Shown in pieces: positions 46,222 to 57,661 of a DNA stretch of 64,000 nucleotides. A program made the translations under genes and the position numbers. The DNA comes from Mesorhabditis belari (lineage: Eukaryota; Nematoda; Chromadorea; Rhabditida; Rhabditidae). The number at the start of each line of letters is the position of its first letter. Position 1 is the stretch's first letter. The notes beneath the pieces were generated by a model. The model saw only the letters and a list, made by a program, of their open reading frames with translations, did not search any database and was not told the DNA's origin. The DNA lies in NCBI GenBank assembly GCA_958450365.1, contig CAUEEP010000742.1:5697501-5761500 (forward strand), read 5' to 3'.

Positions 46222-49200
46222 TCATTCCCCTTTGTTATCCCGATCATTACCCCCACTTACACTGCTTCTTGGTGTACTATTTGTGGATCCATTTTGATGT
46301 GATCGATCTGTTCCTTGTTGTTGTCCATTCAGTCCCATTTTTGTATTCAATTCAGCTACATGAGCGGTCAATTCACCCATTTGTTCCTCGTAACCTCGGC
46401 GAATCGTTGAAAGCTCTTCCTGAAACTTCGTCTATTCCTTAGGTACTAATTTCCAGTAAATATTGCGCTTAGCATTGATTTAAAATTTCCAATCTCAAAA
46501 CACTCACCTCAACTTGTTGTTTCTGCTTGTTGAGTGCCTTCATTCTCTCCTCCAATAATCTTCGTTCATCCTCAGCCACTGATGCCCGTCTCAACAATGA
46601 AGAACACTGAAATTTCGAGAATCGTTATCCGTTTTATTGGTCATCATCTCATTTCCCCCACCAACCTCTGCAGTCAAATGTTTTGCCCGATCTCTTTCAA
46701 CTTGTAAATGAGTGAATGTCTCAGATAACCGCTCTGAATAGAAATGCTTCACCACAGTCACTTCGTTTTGATCATCGTTTGAATTCGCGGCTCTAGAAGA
46801 ATCAATTAACTGATAGAACTGTTTCAAACGCACTCCATTTGATTTGATGTATTTTCTGTCGTTTTCTCATCTTTTTCCTTTTGTGCCCTTTCAGCTTTTC
46901 TCTTCAATAAGGCAATTTCCACCAATAACTGCTCTCGCTCGGTTTCCAACTCGGTGATTCGTGTGCGTTGTTTTTCACACTGTAATTCAAATTACCCAAC
47001 TACAATCATGTATACAATGTAATCAAGTCAATAATTTTTTCAGAATATCTCTTTACTACTAGACTTACCGCCGTTTCCAATGTGATCAACGACGAGCTGG
47101 TTTCTTCTGAGAGATTCGGACTTTTTGCTGGCAATGTGGACGCTTTTATCTGTATGAATGGATAAATTGGTTTCAGACTGAATTTCTAACCTCTTTGACT
47201 TCCTCATTAACTTTTAATCCGCTATCTTCTATGTCATCATCTTGAGCATCAGTAGCTGAGGTTGTCGGTTGATCAAAGGGATTTCCCGGGATTTCAACAA
47301 TTTTGTGAAGCGGTGAAACACCAGTACTTGTAGTACTTTCTTCATCCTAAACGGACTGGATTGTTTGTTAAAAAGTGTCTTCAGATAGGTCTATAGAGCT
47401 AGAATAATACCTTAGCCTTAATCAAGAGTGCTTTCTCGAATCGAGCTCCAAATCTTCCCGCTTCGAGGCTTAACTGATTGAGACAATTCGTCAAAGCTCC
47501 ACCAACACACTAAATAAAGATAAATATAATGAAGTTTCATGTTTATTTCCTAAAAGCTTTTCCCTACAAACCTTCAATTTTTTTGTGGCTATTGGCAGTT
47601 GACTTTCGACTCTCCACCGGGTACAATATGAATCTTTTAGATCTGAAATATCTTCTGAAATTCTTTATAAAATTCTTGTCTTGCCTTTTATTATATTTGC
47701 CAATTGATGCAATTTTGAGGCTAAATTCTCAGAAAAGCTTCGATTCTGGAGTTCATGTAAGAGATCCTCAAATTTCTCGGTCAACTTTTGGACATGATCG
47801 GTGAATTGGTGACTCAGACGATCCAAATGGCCTGAAAAGTGGTTTTTAAATTAAATTTCCGACATTTTAAAGCACATGGATGATTCATTTTAAAAAATTT
47901 CACAAACTAGTGCTCCAGGTGCCGCGCGTTTCCGCGTTGAGAAGCGCTGAGAAGCCGGGCTTCAACACGTTCAGTGAAGCGCAAAATGGAGAGAAATGAT
48001 TCAGAAATGAGATCAATTCAATCTCCAACTGAAAATTTGAATGATCTTTGTAAGAATAGCAAGGCTTACATCAAATTGCTCTCTTTCGAGTAAATCTTGT
48101 AGAAACATGGCCATATTGTGGGCTTTTGTTGAAGCTTCGCTGAGGTTGGTTGAAAGCTAGAAAAGGATCGGTTGAAAGTTTAATCGAATGAATACTTGAA
48201 ACTTGTTAGAAATTTCAGAGTTACTTCAGGAATACCTGTTGAATCTCTTGTGGTAATTGTTCAAGACTTGAATCATATGGAAAGAGAGTAGTCCTTTCTG
48301 AATAAAGATGAAGAAATGTTGAGATGGCTGATGAACAAAGACGGCCACTCTCACAACACTAAACAAGTCGATCTTTTTGTATTGGAATGGACAAAGCTCA
48401 AACCAATCTATAAGCTTCGGGTCGAGGAGGGGCATGGGCATTGAGATCAATCTTCAGCAATGGATCGTTGTTGTTTTTGAGCTAAATTTCGAGTTGCTAA
48501 TCAAAAATATAACTACTGAACTGTTGATTGAATATTCCTATCTATCCACCTGATTATGAAGTGTGAATGGTATTACAACAGCCGTCTCGATCTCTCTCGT
48601 TTCTGCTGTTTTTGCCAACTTCTTTTCGTTTTCCACATTCAGATGTCTAGCTTCTTCTAAAAATGCAAAGCGTATTTCATTGATTTCATTTTCCCCCCTT
48701 TTCACTTACCCAATTGCCCCTCCAATCGATTAATCTGTGCAGCAAACTTCTCCGAAATTTCCATAATCTCTTTCGAATGCAATAACTCGAGTTCATTTAT
48801 CTGAAAGAATTTATTTATCCATGTGTAAGTATTGAAATAATGATCGAATGAGCTTTCTATTTATTTTGCTTTTATTAAATGAGCACACACACCTTTTCAG
48901 TCAAATTCATATTCTCGTTCATTTTATTCTGTAATTCTTCTTCCAATAACAGGACTTTATTCTTCAGATCGGCCTCCATTGCCGCCGAGAAGTTCTCCCT
49001 TTTCGATGGCTTTTCTTTCTAAAAATAGTTAAACTTCCTATAGATATTGGGAAATGGAAATGGTTATATTTTGGACTCAAAAAAGCCTTAATTAAACTGT
49101 TTTCTTCAATTTTCCAACCTTTCCATCTTTTCTCTTCGATGAGTCGAGTTCTTCTTGGAGTGAGAGTACACGTTTCGTTAGCTAAAATTGCAGCTCCTTT

Positions 49201-50025
49201 TTGTTACAGCAATAGTCGTTTATTCCTACTCCCACTTCAGGGCTTATTACGGTAGATTGGTCAATTTCCCCAAACGCTTTACAGACCTGTTCATTTCGAA
49301 AAGATAGGCTTTCATTTTCTGCTTGTGCTTTTCGCAGCTGGGTTTCCGAGTTTTGAAGAGAATCCTGAAATGTGTAACTGTTACGCTTCAAAAATGGGAC
49401 TATTGGGTTGGAGAGTATGAAATGGTGCTGACTTTCAAAGAAACTTCTATAACTTCTTCTAATTCTTTTTTTGCTTTGACATCAAGTTAAGTTTATGTGT
49501 AAGGAACGAGTCAAACGACGAATCGGACTCCTTGTGATTTTGACTGGTTGCATTTAGGAGCCCATAAAATCCACAAAAAAAAAGTTTTTTGTAATCTCTC
49601 AAAAACCATTTGGTAGAACAATGATAGACGTTTTTGATTATACAAACAATAGATTATATGGAGCTTTTATGCGTTCCAGAAAAATTTTTGAAAGTCGGCG
49701 CCATTTTATACTTCTCAAACCAATAATTAGACTTTAGTGTATCTAATTTCAAAATTTTGCCTTTACCGATAGTTTTTGCGATTTTGCTCGCTCTTCTAAA
49801 ACTCCATTCTTCAAGACATTAGCATTGGAGCGAAGCTGAAAATGATTAGAAAATAAAAGAAAGATAGTAACTTTGATTGGATAGGCAAAAGGGTATACTT
49901 TTTTGCAATTGGATCTCATTGTTCAGTGTTAGTCTATCTTATTTACCTACCTTTGAATATTCAGCAGCTAATCTCTCATATCTTGCCGTTGCATCGGCTG
50001 TCCATGAGATTGACGACGTTGACAT
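46222..50025 (-). CDS. PPP1R21: PPP1R21-like coiled-coil protein (FERRY subunit)
   Basis: Some 15 exons encode a long coiled-coil protein that matches PPP1R21 at both ends. The N-terminus is MSTSSISWTADATARYERLA, then AAEYSK, LRSNANVLKNGVLEERAKSQ, ENESLSFRNEQ, LTKRVLSLQEELD. This is the KLRAQ region of the family. The middle has helical segments such as LEHVQKL-like repeats and a Thr/Asp-rich linker. The C-terminus has HFYSERLSETFTHLQ, then EELSTIRRGYEEQMGELTAH, the counterpart of the family's TTKRSYEDQ region, and ends NDRDNKGE-stop at 46222. Human PPP1R21 is the core of the FERRY complex, a Rab5 effector on early endosomes that binds mRNA and ribosomes; it was first named as a PP1 regulator. 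Its start is 582 nt below the PHF10 stop. A MITE lies in its second intron. Confidence 0.85.
49403..49723. mobile_element. MITE in PPP1R21 intron
   Basis: A 321-bp element with ends TTGGKTTGRGA... in inverted orientation extending about 38 bases (shared AAATGG and GACTTTCAAA). It is flanked by TA on each side. No coding content. It sits between the exon for NGVLEERAKS and the exon for AENESLSFRN. Confidence 0.78.
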
Positions 50026-50607
50026 TCAAATATTAACAAGTAGACTCCACAATAGATTTCGTTCCAACGATCATGAAAGCATTCAGCCTAAATCTCTATT
50101 GAACTTTTGTAAACATTTTCGAACTCGAAATAGAAACAAAACTTCGTTTTTTAATGAAAAATCCTTTTAAAATGGTTAACGGGCGAGGGAGTGGGTGCGA
50201 AATGACTCGACATAAAAATCAGGTCACCGACAACGCAATCGAACAATCGACACACTTTCCTTGTTCATTAGAAAGAAGAAGCGAGTTTTCCCTTTCCCTC
50301 CAAAATGTTTATATCAACAACACGCTTGGACCGCGTAAGCATCAAATGATTGGAGAAAAAACAATATTCCATGTATTTTGTAAACGTTCGTGTCCCAATT
50401 TATTTGAAAGCATGATTTTAAACAGTTTTATGACGGAAATAATCAAGACCAAGAAAATAAATTACAGAGATCCACGTAAAAGTACCCATAAACGGGGAGA
50501 AAATTTCGGAGCAACCGACAACATTAAAATCGTTTACGAGTTTGAAAAAGACTCAATTCCTACGTAGATGTAAAAATTAATTTAAGATATTCAAGAAAAA
50601 GAAAGCT
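50026..50607. other. Intergenic between PHF10 and PPP1R21 genes
   Basis: 582 nt. A plus-strand frame at 50,154-50,567 has no recognisable motif and no exon partner, so I do not call it a gene. The gap presumably holds the PHF10 3' UTR and signals for the PPP1R21 mRNA. Confidence 0.45.
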
Positions 50608-53553
50608 TCACTTATTTTCCACTGTTTTTCGGCGTAAGCGTCCTGTTTGAGTGGCAGTCTTCTCGGCCTCACAGAAACGCGAGCAGATCCAACTACCTGA
50701 AAAAGAGCAAGTTGTTAATAACTTATTAAACATATTAAACAAAACGCTTCTACCAAGCACACTTATCTAGGTAGTTGCAATTTATTTATCATAAAAAGAT
50801 CACCAACCATTAGGTGGCTCTTCGAGGCCAACACAATACGTATGATATCCACGATCGCATCGATCACAAAACATCAACGATTCCTAAAAAGAAAATATTA
50901 TTGAGTCATGCTAACTGATGTTTATTAAAGGACTACATGTTGCCTCATTATCCGCAACATGCTAATAACCAATGCAGATAATTTCATACTTTTACTCGCA
51001 CATGCTTAACTACGATAAAGCTTCATCGGTAATGACGGCTGCCAGCTTATTTTACTTCAGATAAAACTTTTCACCTCATCATCCGGTTTATCGCAAACGG
51101 TGCACAACTTGCATTCCATACAATGCCATGGATAAGTGAGTACAACCGACGACATCCCTTCACTCATTTCCGCGCAATCGGCGTGCACGGTCAAATGACA
51201 TTTCGAACATCTACAAGGAAGTTTATGGGTGAATAACTCTCTATAATCTTCAGAAAGTTTTGAAGCTTTCTGTTAATTAATATCCTTAGAAACATCACAA
51301 ACCTGATCATAACCATATCTGTTTTTGGTGGTAAGCTGCATGTGATGCATTTCTAAAAGCATTTGAAACTTGCTAAAAACAAAACTAAGCCAACCGATTT
51401 GCGAAGATCGCTCTGTTTGGGTGTCGGAATTTCCATTCGCGTCTTAACTTCTAAATTTGGACGTTAAGTGTTCGCAGTCTACTTGCTTTAAAATTAATTA
51501 AATTAATTTTACCTCCTTCTTTTCTTTGTGGAGTTCCAGTTGCACCAACTCCTACGGTGGCTGCGGCCAAAACTGTTTGCGGGACACCATATTGAAAACT
51601 CGTTTCCTAAAAAAAGAAATTATTAGTCAAACTGGTATAAATTCTACAAGCAAATATTCTCAACTTAACTTACTATTAGTGATCAAATAATTCCCTTTAA
51701 GAGTTGAGACTATTTCTTGCTTACAACAAAGGTAAAGTAAAGTATAGGCAGTGACATTAGCAAAGAGGCCCAATAATAATTGTAATAGAAACTTTTTGTG
51801 AGCAAAAATGTGGATAGAGTATAGAGCTTTAACTAAAAGGTAAATTTTAAGACAGGGATTGGCTTAAAATTCGGGTTAATGCAAAACGTGAGACAGGCAA
51901 ACCTTTTCAACATTTGGTGTTTTAGATAACTCTTCTTCCTGACAAAATACTGGTAATGATTTCATTTTAGTTTATCGAACCGTTTTAAACAGTAAAATAC
52001 CTTCACGTTGATTGGTGGAGGGCTAGCCTCTCGAAAGACTGGAAAAAGATCGGTTCCATCCATGACGGATTCGAGTGGCAAACGACGCAGCTCTTCGCTT
52101 GTGAACCTAAATAATAATGCGAAATAAAATTTTGGCGAATTTTTGAGCCGTATACAAACAACTCAACATCCTAGATACCTAGGTAATCTGCCTACGATCC
52201 ACAAAAGGCACTTACTCAAAAGTCATAAACCTACTTCTTGTAGTAATGCTGATATTGACCATTAATCAGGGCAACAGGATATGGACTCGGCTTTGTCATC
52301 ACTGGGGGTAATCGTCGCCATTTTCGGGATGATGATTGAATGATCTAAAATAATACTCACAATTAGTTAACCCTAAAGAAGAGTCCTACCGATGTTTGAA
52401 GATCCCAAAAGCAATTCCTCTCGGCCTTGTTGTACTGTTGAAGATCGCTGTTAAATTCGCTTGCACTTTTGATTGACTTCATTCGCAATTCCTCCAATAA
52501 CTTCGGGTCTTTTTTAACCTAAGGGTAGAACAAAGTAAAAATTATTGTATCAATTACAAACCCGATCCATTTCTTTCTGCAATTCGGCCATTTTCTCTTT
52601 CATTCTCTCGCTGATGAGACGTTGATATTCCTAGAAATTAAGAAGGTAGTCAACAACTAACAATAATAAGAGTTAGTCACCAACCGCATAAAGATCCGGC
52701 TTTTCGCGGCACAACAAGTTATGCACTTCATTTGCTTTCAAGGCGGTCATAGCTTGCATATCTAAACACAAAAAAGTTATTACGCTCCAAAACACAAATA
52801 AAGTTCTTAAACTCACGCATCTCGGAGAGCAAAGTGTTGACTTTATGTTGGGTGATGAGATATTCTTTCTCCTCTTTCCTAATTTGTCTTGCTGTGATAT
52901 CCGGGTAGCGCCGTTTGAAAGCGGTTATTTGCAGAAGTTCGCTGATTTGCTCCTAAATAATGATACAATCATCCACAAAAGAACTCTTCACCTGAATCAT
53001 CCATTTTTCACCGCTTTTTGGAGGCCACTCGTATTCGATAAGATCCTTTGGTTCGGTAAACTAAAATCGAAACATCGGGAACTATTTAACCAATCTTCAT
53101 GTAAATAGAAAAAGCAAACCCTGTAAGTGACATCATCAGAGATAAGCCGATTAAGTGATTTCTTTTCCGGTTGAGTAGTCGTGCTGTCATTGGTGGTCTC
53201 TGGTTGAGCGTCGATCGACACTGACGCAGATGCTTTTCCAAGAGTGCCACTCGGAGCTAAATCATTCATAATAGAAATCAGTACTGACTAACTAAAAAGC
53301 TAACAAAAAAAGTAGATAGTAATTAATGTAATTAATTTAAATTACGATAAAACTACCATCATTTGTCGCTTCACTGTCGGAAGGGAGTACGGCTGTCGCG
53401 TCAGCGATTGGAAGAATATTGTCGATCTGAAAATAAATGCATCTTATTGAAATGAAAATATCGCTAAAAACAGTTAAACACATTTCTTTTAAAATGCCTT
53501 ACCGATTCACAAGACATCATCGAGTCCTCATCTGGCTGCAATGCCGAGCTCAT
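50608..53553 (-). CDS. phf-10: PHF10 homologue (PBAF subunit)
   Basis: About 14 exons, roughly 460 residues, with the full PHF10/BAF45a plan. The start MSSALQPDEDSMMSCES at 53553 follows a TTTCAG acceptor by 12 bases. The SAY domain is clear: DLIEYEWPPKSGEKWMIQEQ; AFKRRYPDITAR; TALKANEVHNLLCREKPDLY; ASEFNSDLQQY; PYPVALINGQYQHYYKKFTS; EELRRLPLESVMDG. A tandem PHD finger ends the protein: CSKCHLTVHADCAEM; YPWHCMECKLCTVCDKP; MFCDRCDRGYHTYCVGLEEP; WICSRFC. The final residues are RLRRKTVENK, stop at 50608. PHF10 is a signature subunit of the PBAF SWI/SNF remodeller and reads the H3 tail. The ATG is only 127 nt after the GLRX5 stop, a classic SL2-operon spacing. Confidence 0.95.
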
Positions 53554-53680
53554 TACCGAATATCTCTGAAATTTTAAAATCTTCATGTGCAAATAAACTA
53601 GAAAAATCAAGAAAAAGAAAAGAACTAACAAAAAACACTATCTAATAACAATCACAAAACAAAGAGCAAATAATAAAATC

Positions 53681-54437
53681 TCAGGTTAATTTCTGATTTC
53701 CATATTTGTTTGGCACTTGCTTTCCATCAAAGAAGTCGCTGATCTCGCCATCTTTGTGCATCTTTAAATCGAAATTTTTTAAAAATTGAGTTGATTCAAA
53801 CCTGAATGAGGATATCCGCACCACCAACAAATTCTCCTTTCACATAAACCTAAAATAGTTAAACTAACTTTAAGCAAGTCATTGAATAAATGAATGCCAA
53901 GAAAAACAGACTCAAAATTAACCTGTGGGATAGTGGGCCAATCCGAGTACTTCTTGATTCCCTCACGAAGCTCTGAGTCCTCCAAAACGTTGTAATCCTA
54001 AAGATTACAAATTAATGTTTTTCTTAGTAGAACTGCACAAATAGCAATTGAAGGATGATGACCAAAAAATCAAACGCACTTTAAATGTGACTTGATGATG
54101 ATCCAGAACGAGCTTCACATTTCGACTAAATCCGCACATCGGCTCTTTTTGCGTGCCCTTCATGAATACGACAACCGGGTCTTTCTAATTTGAACATTAA
54201 TTTGAAATTAGCGGAACGAAGCTAAACAAGTACATATTTCTCAATTTCTCGAATATTTCTACAAGTTATGTTTAGTTTATTTAAAAGTCCCGCAAGCAAA
54301 AGATTTAAAATTATCCACTCTCAAAAACCCACCTTGATTATTCCATCAATTTTCGTCTTCAGTTCGGAGCTTAGTTGTGCGGTAGCCGAGCAGAAACGTT
54401 GACCTATCCTCACAGGAATGAGACGAGCACTCAACAT
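53681..54437 (-). CDS. glrx-5: Monothiol glutaredoxin, mitochondrial (GLRX5)
   Basis: Four exons, about 138 residues. The start at 54437 gives [20 protein letters not shown], a basic amphipathic mitochondrial targeting peptide. Then [19 protein letters not shown], the CGFS active site in [10 protein letters not shown], the [19 protein letters not shown] block with the cis-Pro and GG motifs, and a C-terminal [13 protein letters not shown]. Stop at 53681. CGFS glutaredoxins hold a [2Fe-2S] cluster with glutathione and pass it to targets in mitochondrial Fe-S assembly. All key residues are present. It lies between TFIIB (412 nt upstream) and PHF10 (127 nt downstream). Confidence 0.96.
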
Positions 54438-54468
54438 TTACTAAATTAAACATGTGACTTGAGTTTTA

Positions 54469-54607
54469 CAGTGGTGGAAAAAAGTATTGACCGTTCATGA
54501 TAGAAACAGGATGGCAACAGGATACAACGAAATGGTTAATCTATATAAGAAAAAATTAAAACAAACTTTTCCTGTCATGAGCGGCTAATACTGTTTTCCC
54601 ACGACTG
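54469..54607. mobile_element. Tc1-like miniature element (139 bp)
   Basis: Starts CAGTGGTGGAAAAAAGTATT and ends with a near-reverse-complement (CAGTCGTGGGAAAACAGTATT read inward, 21 nt trimmed here to its key bases: CAGT, GTGG, AGTATT). Matching continues into CCG-TCATGA and ACAGG, giving arms of about 37-40 nt. TA lies on both sides. It is in the gap between TFIIB and GLRX5. Confidence 0.82.
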
Positions 54608-54849
54608 TATAAATTAATCGATCTCACTGGCCAAATGAAGTTTTTTGGTTTAATATTCCTTTCAGAATTTACATTAAAAGGCATCAATATAATTTATAAT
54701 ATCAATTTATTTTCATACCCGATATAACTAGAGAACAATGGACTTTGGAAATAACATTCGTTTCAGGATGACAATATTACTTTTAACATTGAATCATGAC
54801 AAACAACAAAAAAAGGCAAAATAAGACAATAAATCTTATCCAAAAAATT

Positions 54850-56183
54850 TCAAGGGTCGTTGAGTGGAAGTCGGTCAACGGGCGTGACGAATTTAAAATC
54901 AGGCGGAAAGAGCTCACTTGCCTGAACTTTTAGAATGCTTTGTCTAAGTTCTTTTAACGTCACCTTTGGTAGCAACAACTTGTAGGTCTGCTTGACTGTC
55001 ACTTCAGCTGCACCAGCAATGTCACCAATTTCTAAGAAATGTTTCTCTCACAAATATACGTCTTTCTAATCATACCTTTCGCTGTTCGTTTCTCACTGGA
55101 TGCTTGTGCGGCCATATAAATTGCAGCGGCTGCAATCGAAATTGGACTCCTTCCAGCCACGAGATCCATCTCGACAGCCATCTTCGCGATACGAGTAGCA
55201 CAAACCTGATCATATGTTTGGTCAGTCAATAGAGAATAGAAGTTTCTCTACCTGAATCGGCATTGGCAATCCAAGATTTCCACAGAAGCGAGACATGAAG
55301 TCGGACGAGGTAATTTGCTCGAGGCTTGTTTCCATTACACGAATGATCATTTTGAAGCATCGCCCAATCTCTTTTTTCGATACACGTGACACGGCACAGA
55401 TTTCTAAAAAAAAGAAAATTTTAGTTTAAATTTTTGAATCAAGCCAAGTCAACAGCACCTTTAAACGTTCGCGGCACTCCTTCTTTACGACAAGCGATGT
55501 AGAGACATGCAGCGGCTTGAGCCTCGTTGTTCTTTCCTTTAAGTGCTTTAGTGTCGAGGATGTCCTTGAAGATTTTGGCAGCGATGTCCTGAATGTTGCG
55601 TGGAAGATGTATTCGATCGCTCATATCTCGAATCACTCCGATGGCAGCGTTCATCTGCCGATCAGCATTGTTCATCGTTTTGCGCTGAGCGTTGGCCAAA
55701 CTAAAGATGTTTGTTGTGAAATTCAAAATTGATCTTCGCTTTTCTAAATTTTCAATTTTGCTACCAATAAGGTATACCTTTGATCACTATCACTTGCACC
55801 ATAGCCGACAGCGATATGAGTAGATAGATCACCGTTGGAGAGAAGAGGGTTTTCCGGAGCGCCAACACGCGATGGATCGTTTCCGCTGTTTTCATTCGAA
55901 AAAGAGCGCCATTCGGTTCCGACATCAACAAGTCTAAATCAGAGCTTAAAAACTACTACTGTCTTCTTAAAATTAAAGCCTCTAGTAAAACGTAACAGAA
56001 GCACTTTCATAATTTTTTTCAAAGGTGCGAATTGCATAAACAGTTGTAAACTAATTTAGTTGCCAAAAATAATAAAAAAACTTACCTATCGCCGACAACG
56101 AGGCCACACTCGGGGCAAATCACATCACCGGCCCGCGGGTCTTCGATGAGGTGAGCATTTGGATGAGTTGGGCAGGTTGGCAT
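54850..56183 (-). CDS. ttb-1: Transcription initiation factor IIB
   Basis: Five exons, about 310 residues, full length for eukaryotic TFIIB. Zn ribbon: [20 protein letters not shown] then [13 protein letters not shown] (C-x2-H...C-x2-C). B-reader/linker: [12 protein letters not shown]. First cyclin fold: [58 protein letters not shown]. Second cyclin fold: [44 protein letters not shown]. Ends [12 protein letters not shown] at 54850. TFIIB bridges TBP-promoter complexes to Pol II and sets the start site. The gene lies 227 nt downstream of CFDP1, consistent with a shared operon. Confidence 0.98.
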
Positions 56184-56410
56184 CTATAATTACCCATTTA
56201 TTGTTTGATCTTAAAAATAAAATAAAAACGACAAGATCCAAGATCACAAAAATTCGAAAATTTCCTAGCAACAATATGTATAAAGCGGAGAGATAAACTT
56301 GATGAAAATTTCTCGAGCATCTGTTTCAAAAAACATGTATCTTATTTTTGATATGTCAAGTCCTTAATTTAATTTGTTACAGGCCTACGTAATATGCCAA
56401 TCTTTGAGAA

Positions 56411-57130
56411 TTAAAGTTTCCTTGAATGCCGCACTTCCTTCTCTTGTTCAAACTGACGAGCGTCCGCTTCTTGCAAAAATTCCATTCGTTTCAAATAACC
56501 ACCTTTTCCTTTGTTAAAGGTTTTCAATTCTTCTCCTAAATCATTTTCTGTCTTGAATGAGTTCCAGTCAAGCATCGATTTGTCAATAGTCGAGATCTTT
56601 TTCTTCTTCGTCAGCTCAGTCAACATATCGCCTAATCCCGATCGTTTCACCGGTCGTACTTTGTCTTGCAGTTTCTTCTCTTTGTCTTCGTGTTTCTTGA
56701 GCTCCTCTTCGGTCACTTGTCGTTCGATTTTCACCTCGTCGCCGGCGAAATCGAAAACTTCGGTAATAGTGGTAGTTTTGGTGGATGTGCTAGCAAAGTT
56801 GACGTTCTTATCTTCTTTCTCTTCTTTTGTTTCATTTGCTGTTGTTTTCAAGGTCGGAACATTCGGCGTATACGAAAACGTCGGGAAGAGATCGTCCAAA
56901 AAATCGGCCGTGCAATCCTCCTCGTTCACCGTTTCTACTTTTTTTGGTTTCTCCTTTTTCTTTCCTCCTCGGCGACGGGTACCCCGCCCTCCATCACTGA
57001 TGACGTCTCGTGGATCCAATGGAGCTTCATCTTCACCCGATCCTTCATCAACGTCTTCGTCGTCGTCCCCTTTCTCGGGAATATAGTCCTCATCGTCTTC
57101 GGAAACGTATTCATTCTCGTCGTGCTTCAT
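56411..57130 (-). CDS. CFDP1: BCNT-domain protein (CFDP1/SWC5)
   Basis: A single-exon 239-residue frame. The N-terminal third is acidic (ENEYVSEDDEDYIPEKGDDD) with a basic RRRGGKKKEKPKK patch. The middle is Lys/Thr/Glu-rich. The C-terminal ~75 residues form the BCNT domain: LDWNSFKTENDLGEEL, then KGKGGYLKRMEFLQEADARQ, then FEQEKEVR. This is the defining feature of Bucentaur proteins: human CFDP1, fly YETI, yeast Swc5. They belong to SRCAP/SWR1 complexes that exchange H2A.Z into chromatin; the acidic N-terminus binds histones. It is the first gene of the minus-strand run and is divergent from YIF1. Confidence 0.94.
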   Translation of the reverse strand: MKHDENEYVSEDDEDYIPEKGDDDEDVDEGSGEDEAPLDPRDVISDGGRGTRRRGGKKKEKPKKVETVNEEDCTADFLDDLFPTFSYTPNVPTLKTTANETKEEKEDKNVNFASTSTKTTTITEVFDFAGDEVKIERQVTEEELKKHEDKEKKLQDKVRPVKRSGLGDMLTELTKKKKISTIDKSMLDWNSFKTENDLGEELKTFNKGKGGYLKRMEFLQEADARQFEQEKEVRHSRKL

Positions 57131-57661
57131 TATCTGGAAAAATGCAGATTAATATTTATAATGTAAATCAACATGCAGTTAAAACTGAAAAAGTAAGATT
57201 CAGGAAAGGAAGAATGATTGTTTGAACGGTATCTTGTTGCTTATGCTAGGTAAAATCGTTTTGGCACAACGAAAACGCTCCCTTATCGGAAATAAACTTT
57301 TAAAAATAAGTTGGCAGATAAAATAGTAGAGTCGTAGTTAAACTACCGAACTGTAAGAACTGGCGTCAACAAACATCTTTTTTCGAAACCGCTGCACAAA
57401 TGAAATAAATGCGCTCCCTCTCGTTTGGCGGCTTTGCTCCAGAAAATATGCCCCTGCTACCGTAGTTGCGACAACTCTTGTGTCAGGTTTTAATATTTTG
57501 CCAGCCTTCAACACCCACTGTTTGAAGTTTTGTACTTGATTTCTTCATTTTTAAACTTGCCGTCGAATGCACAACGCAAATGACATATTTTCCAGATATT
57601 AAAGCTATGTATTTTCTTCTTCTTTATTCTTGTTTCCTTTCCGATTTTATCTTTTTTTCAG
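57131..57661. promoter_or_regulatory. Divergent promoter region (CFDP1 / YIF1)
   Basis: 531 nt between two divergent ATGs. The likely promoter for the minus-strand cluster and for YIF1. A GC-richer block at about 57,405-57,440 contains TTTGGCGGC, somewhat like an E2F site. The YIF1 ATG directly follows TTTTTTTCAG, a strong trans-splice acceptor. Element calls are inference. Confidence 0.5.

Noticed and set aside
50154..50567. 137-codon plus-strand frame between PHF10 and PPP1R21
   Set aside because: No recognisable family, no acceptor or signal peptide, and it lies antisense in a short gap between clustered genes.
56511..57086. 191-codon frame opposite CFDP1
   Set aside because: It is the complement of the conserved BCNT gene; Ser/Phe-rich content mirrors the Glu/Lys codons on the other strand.
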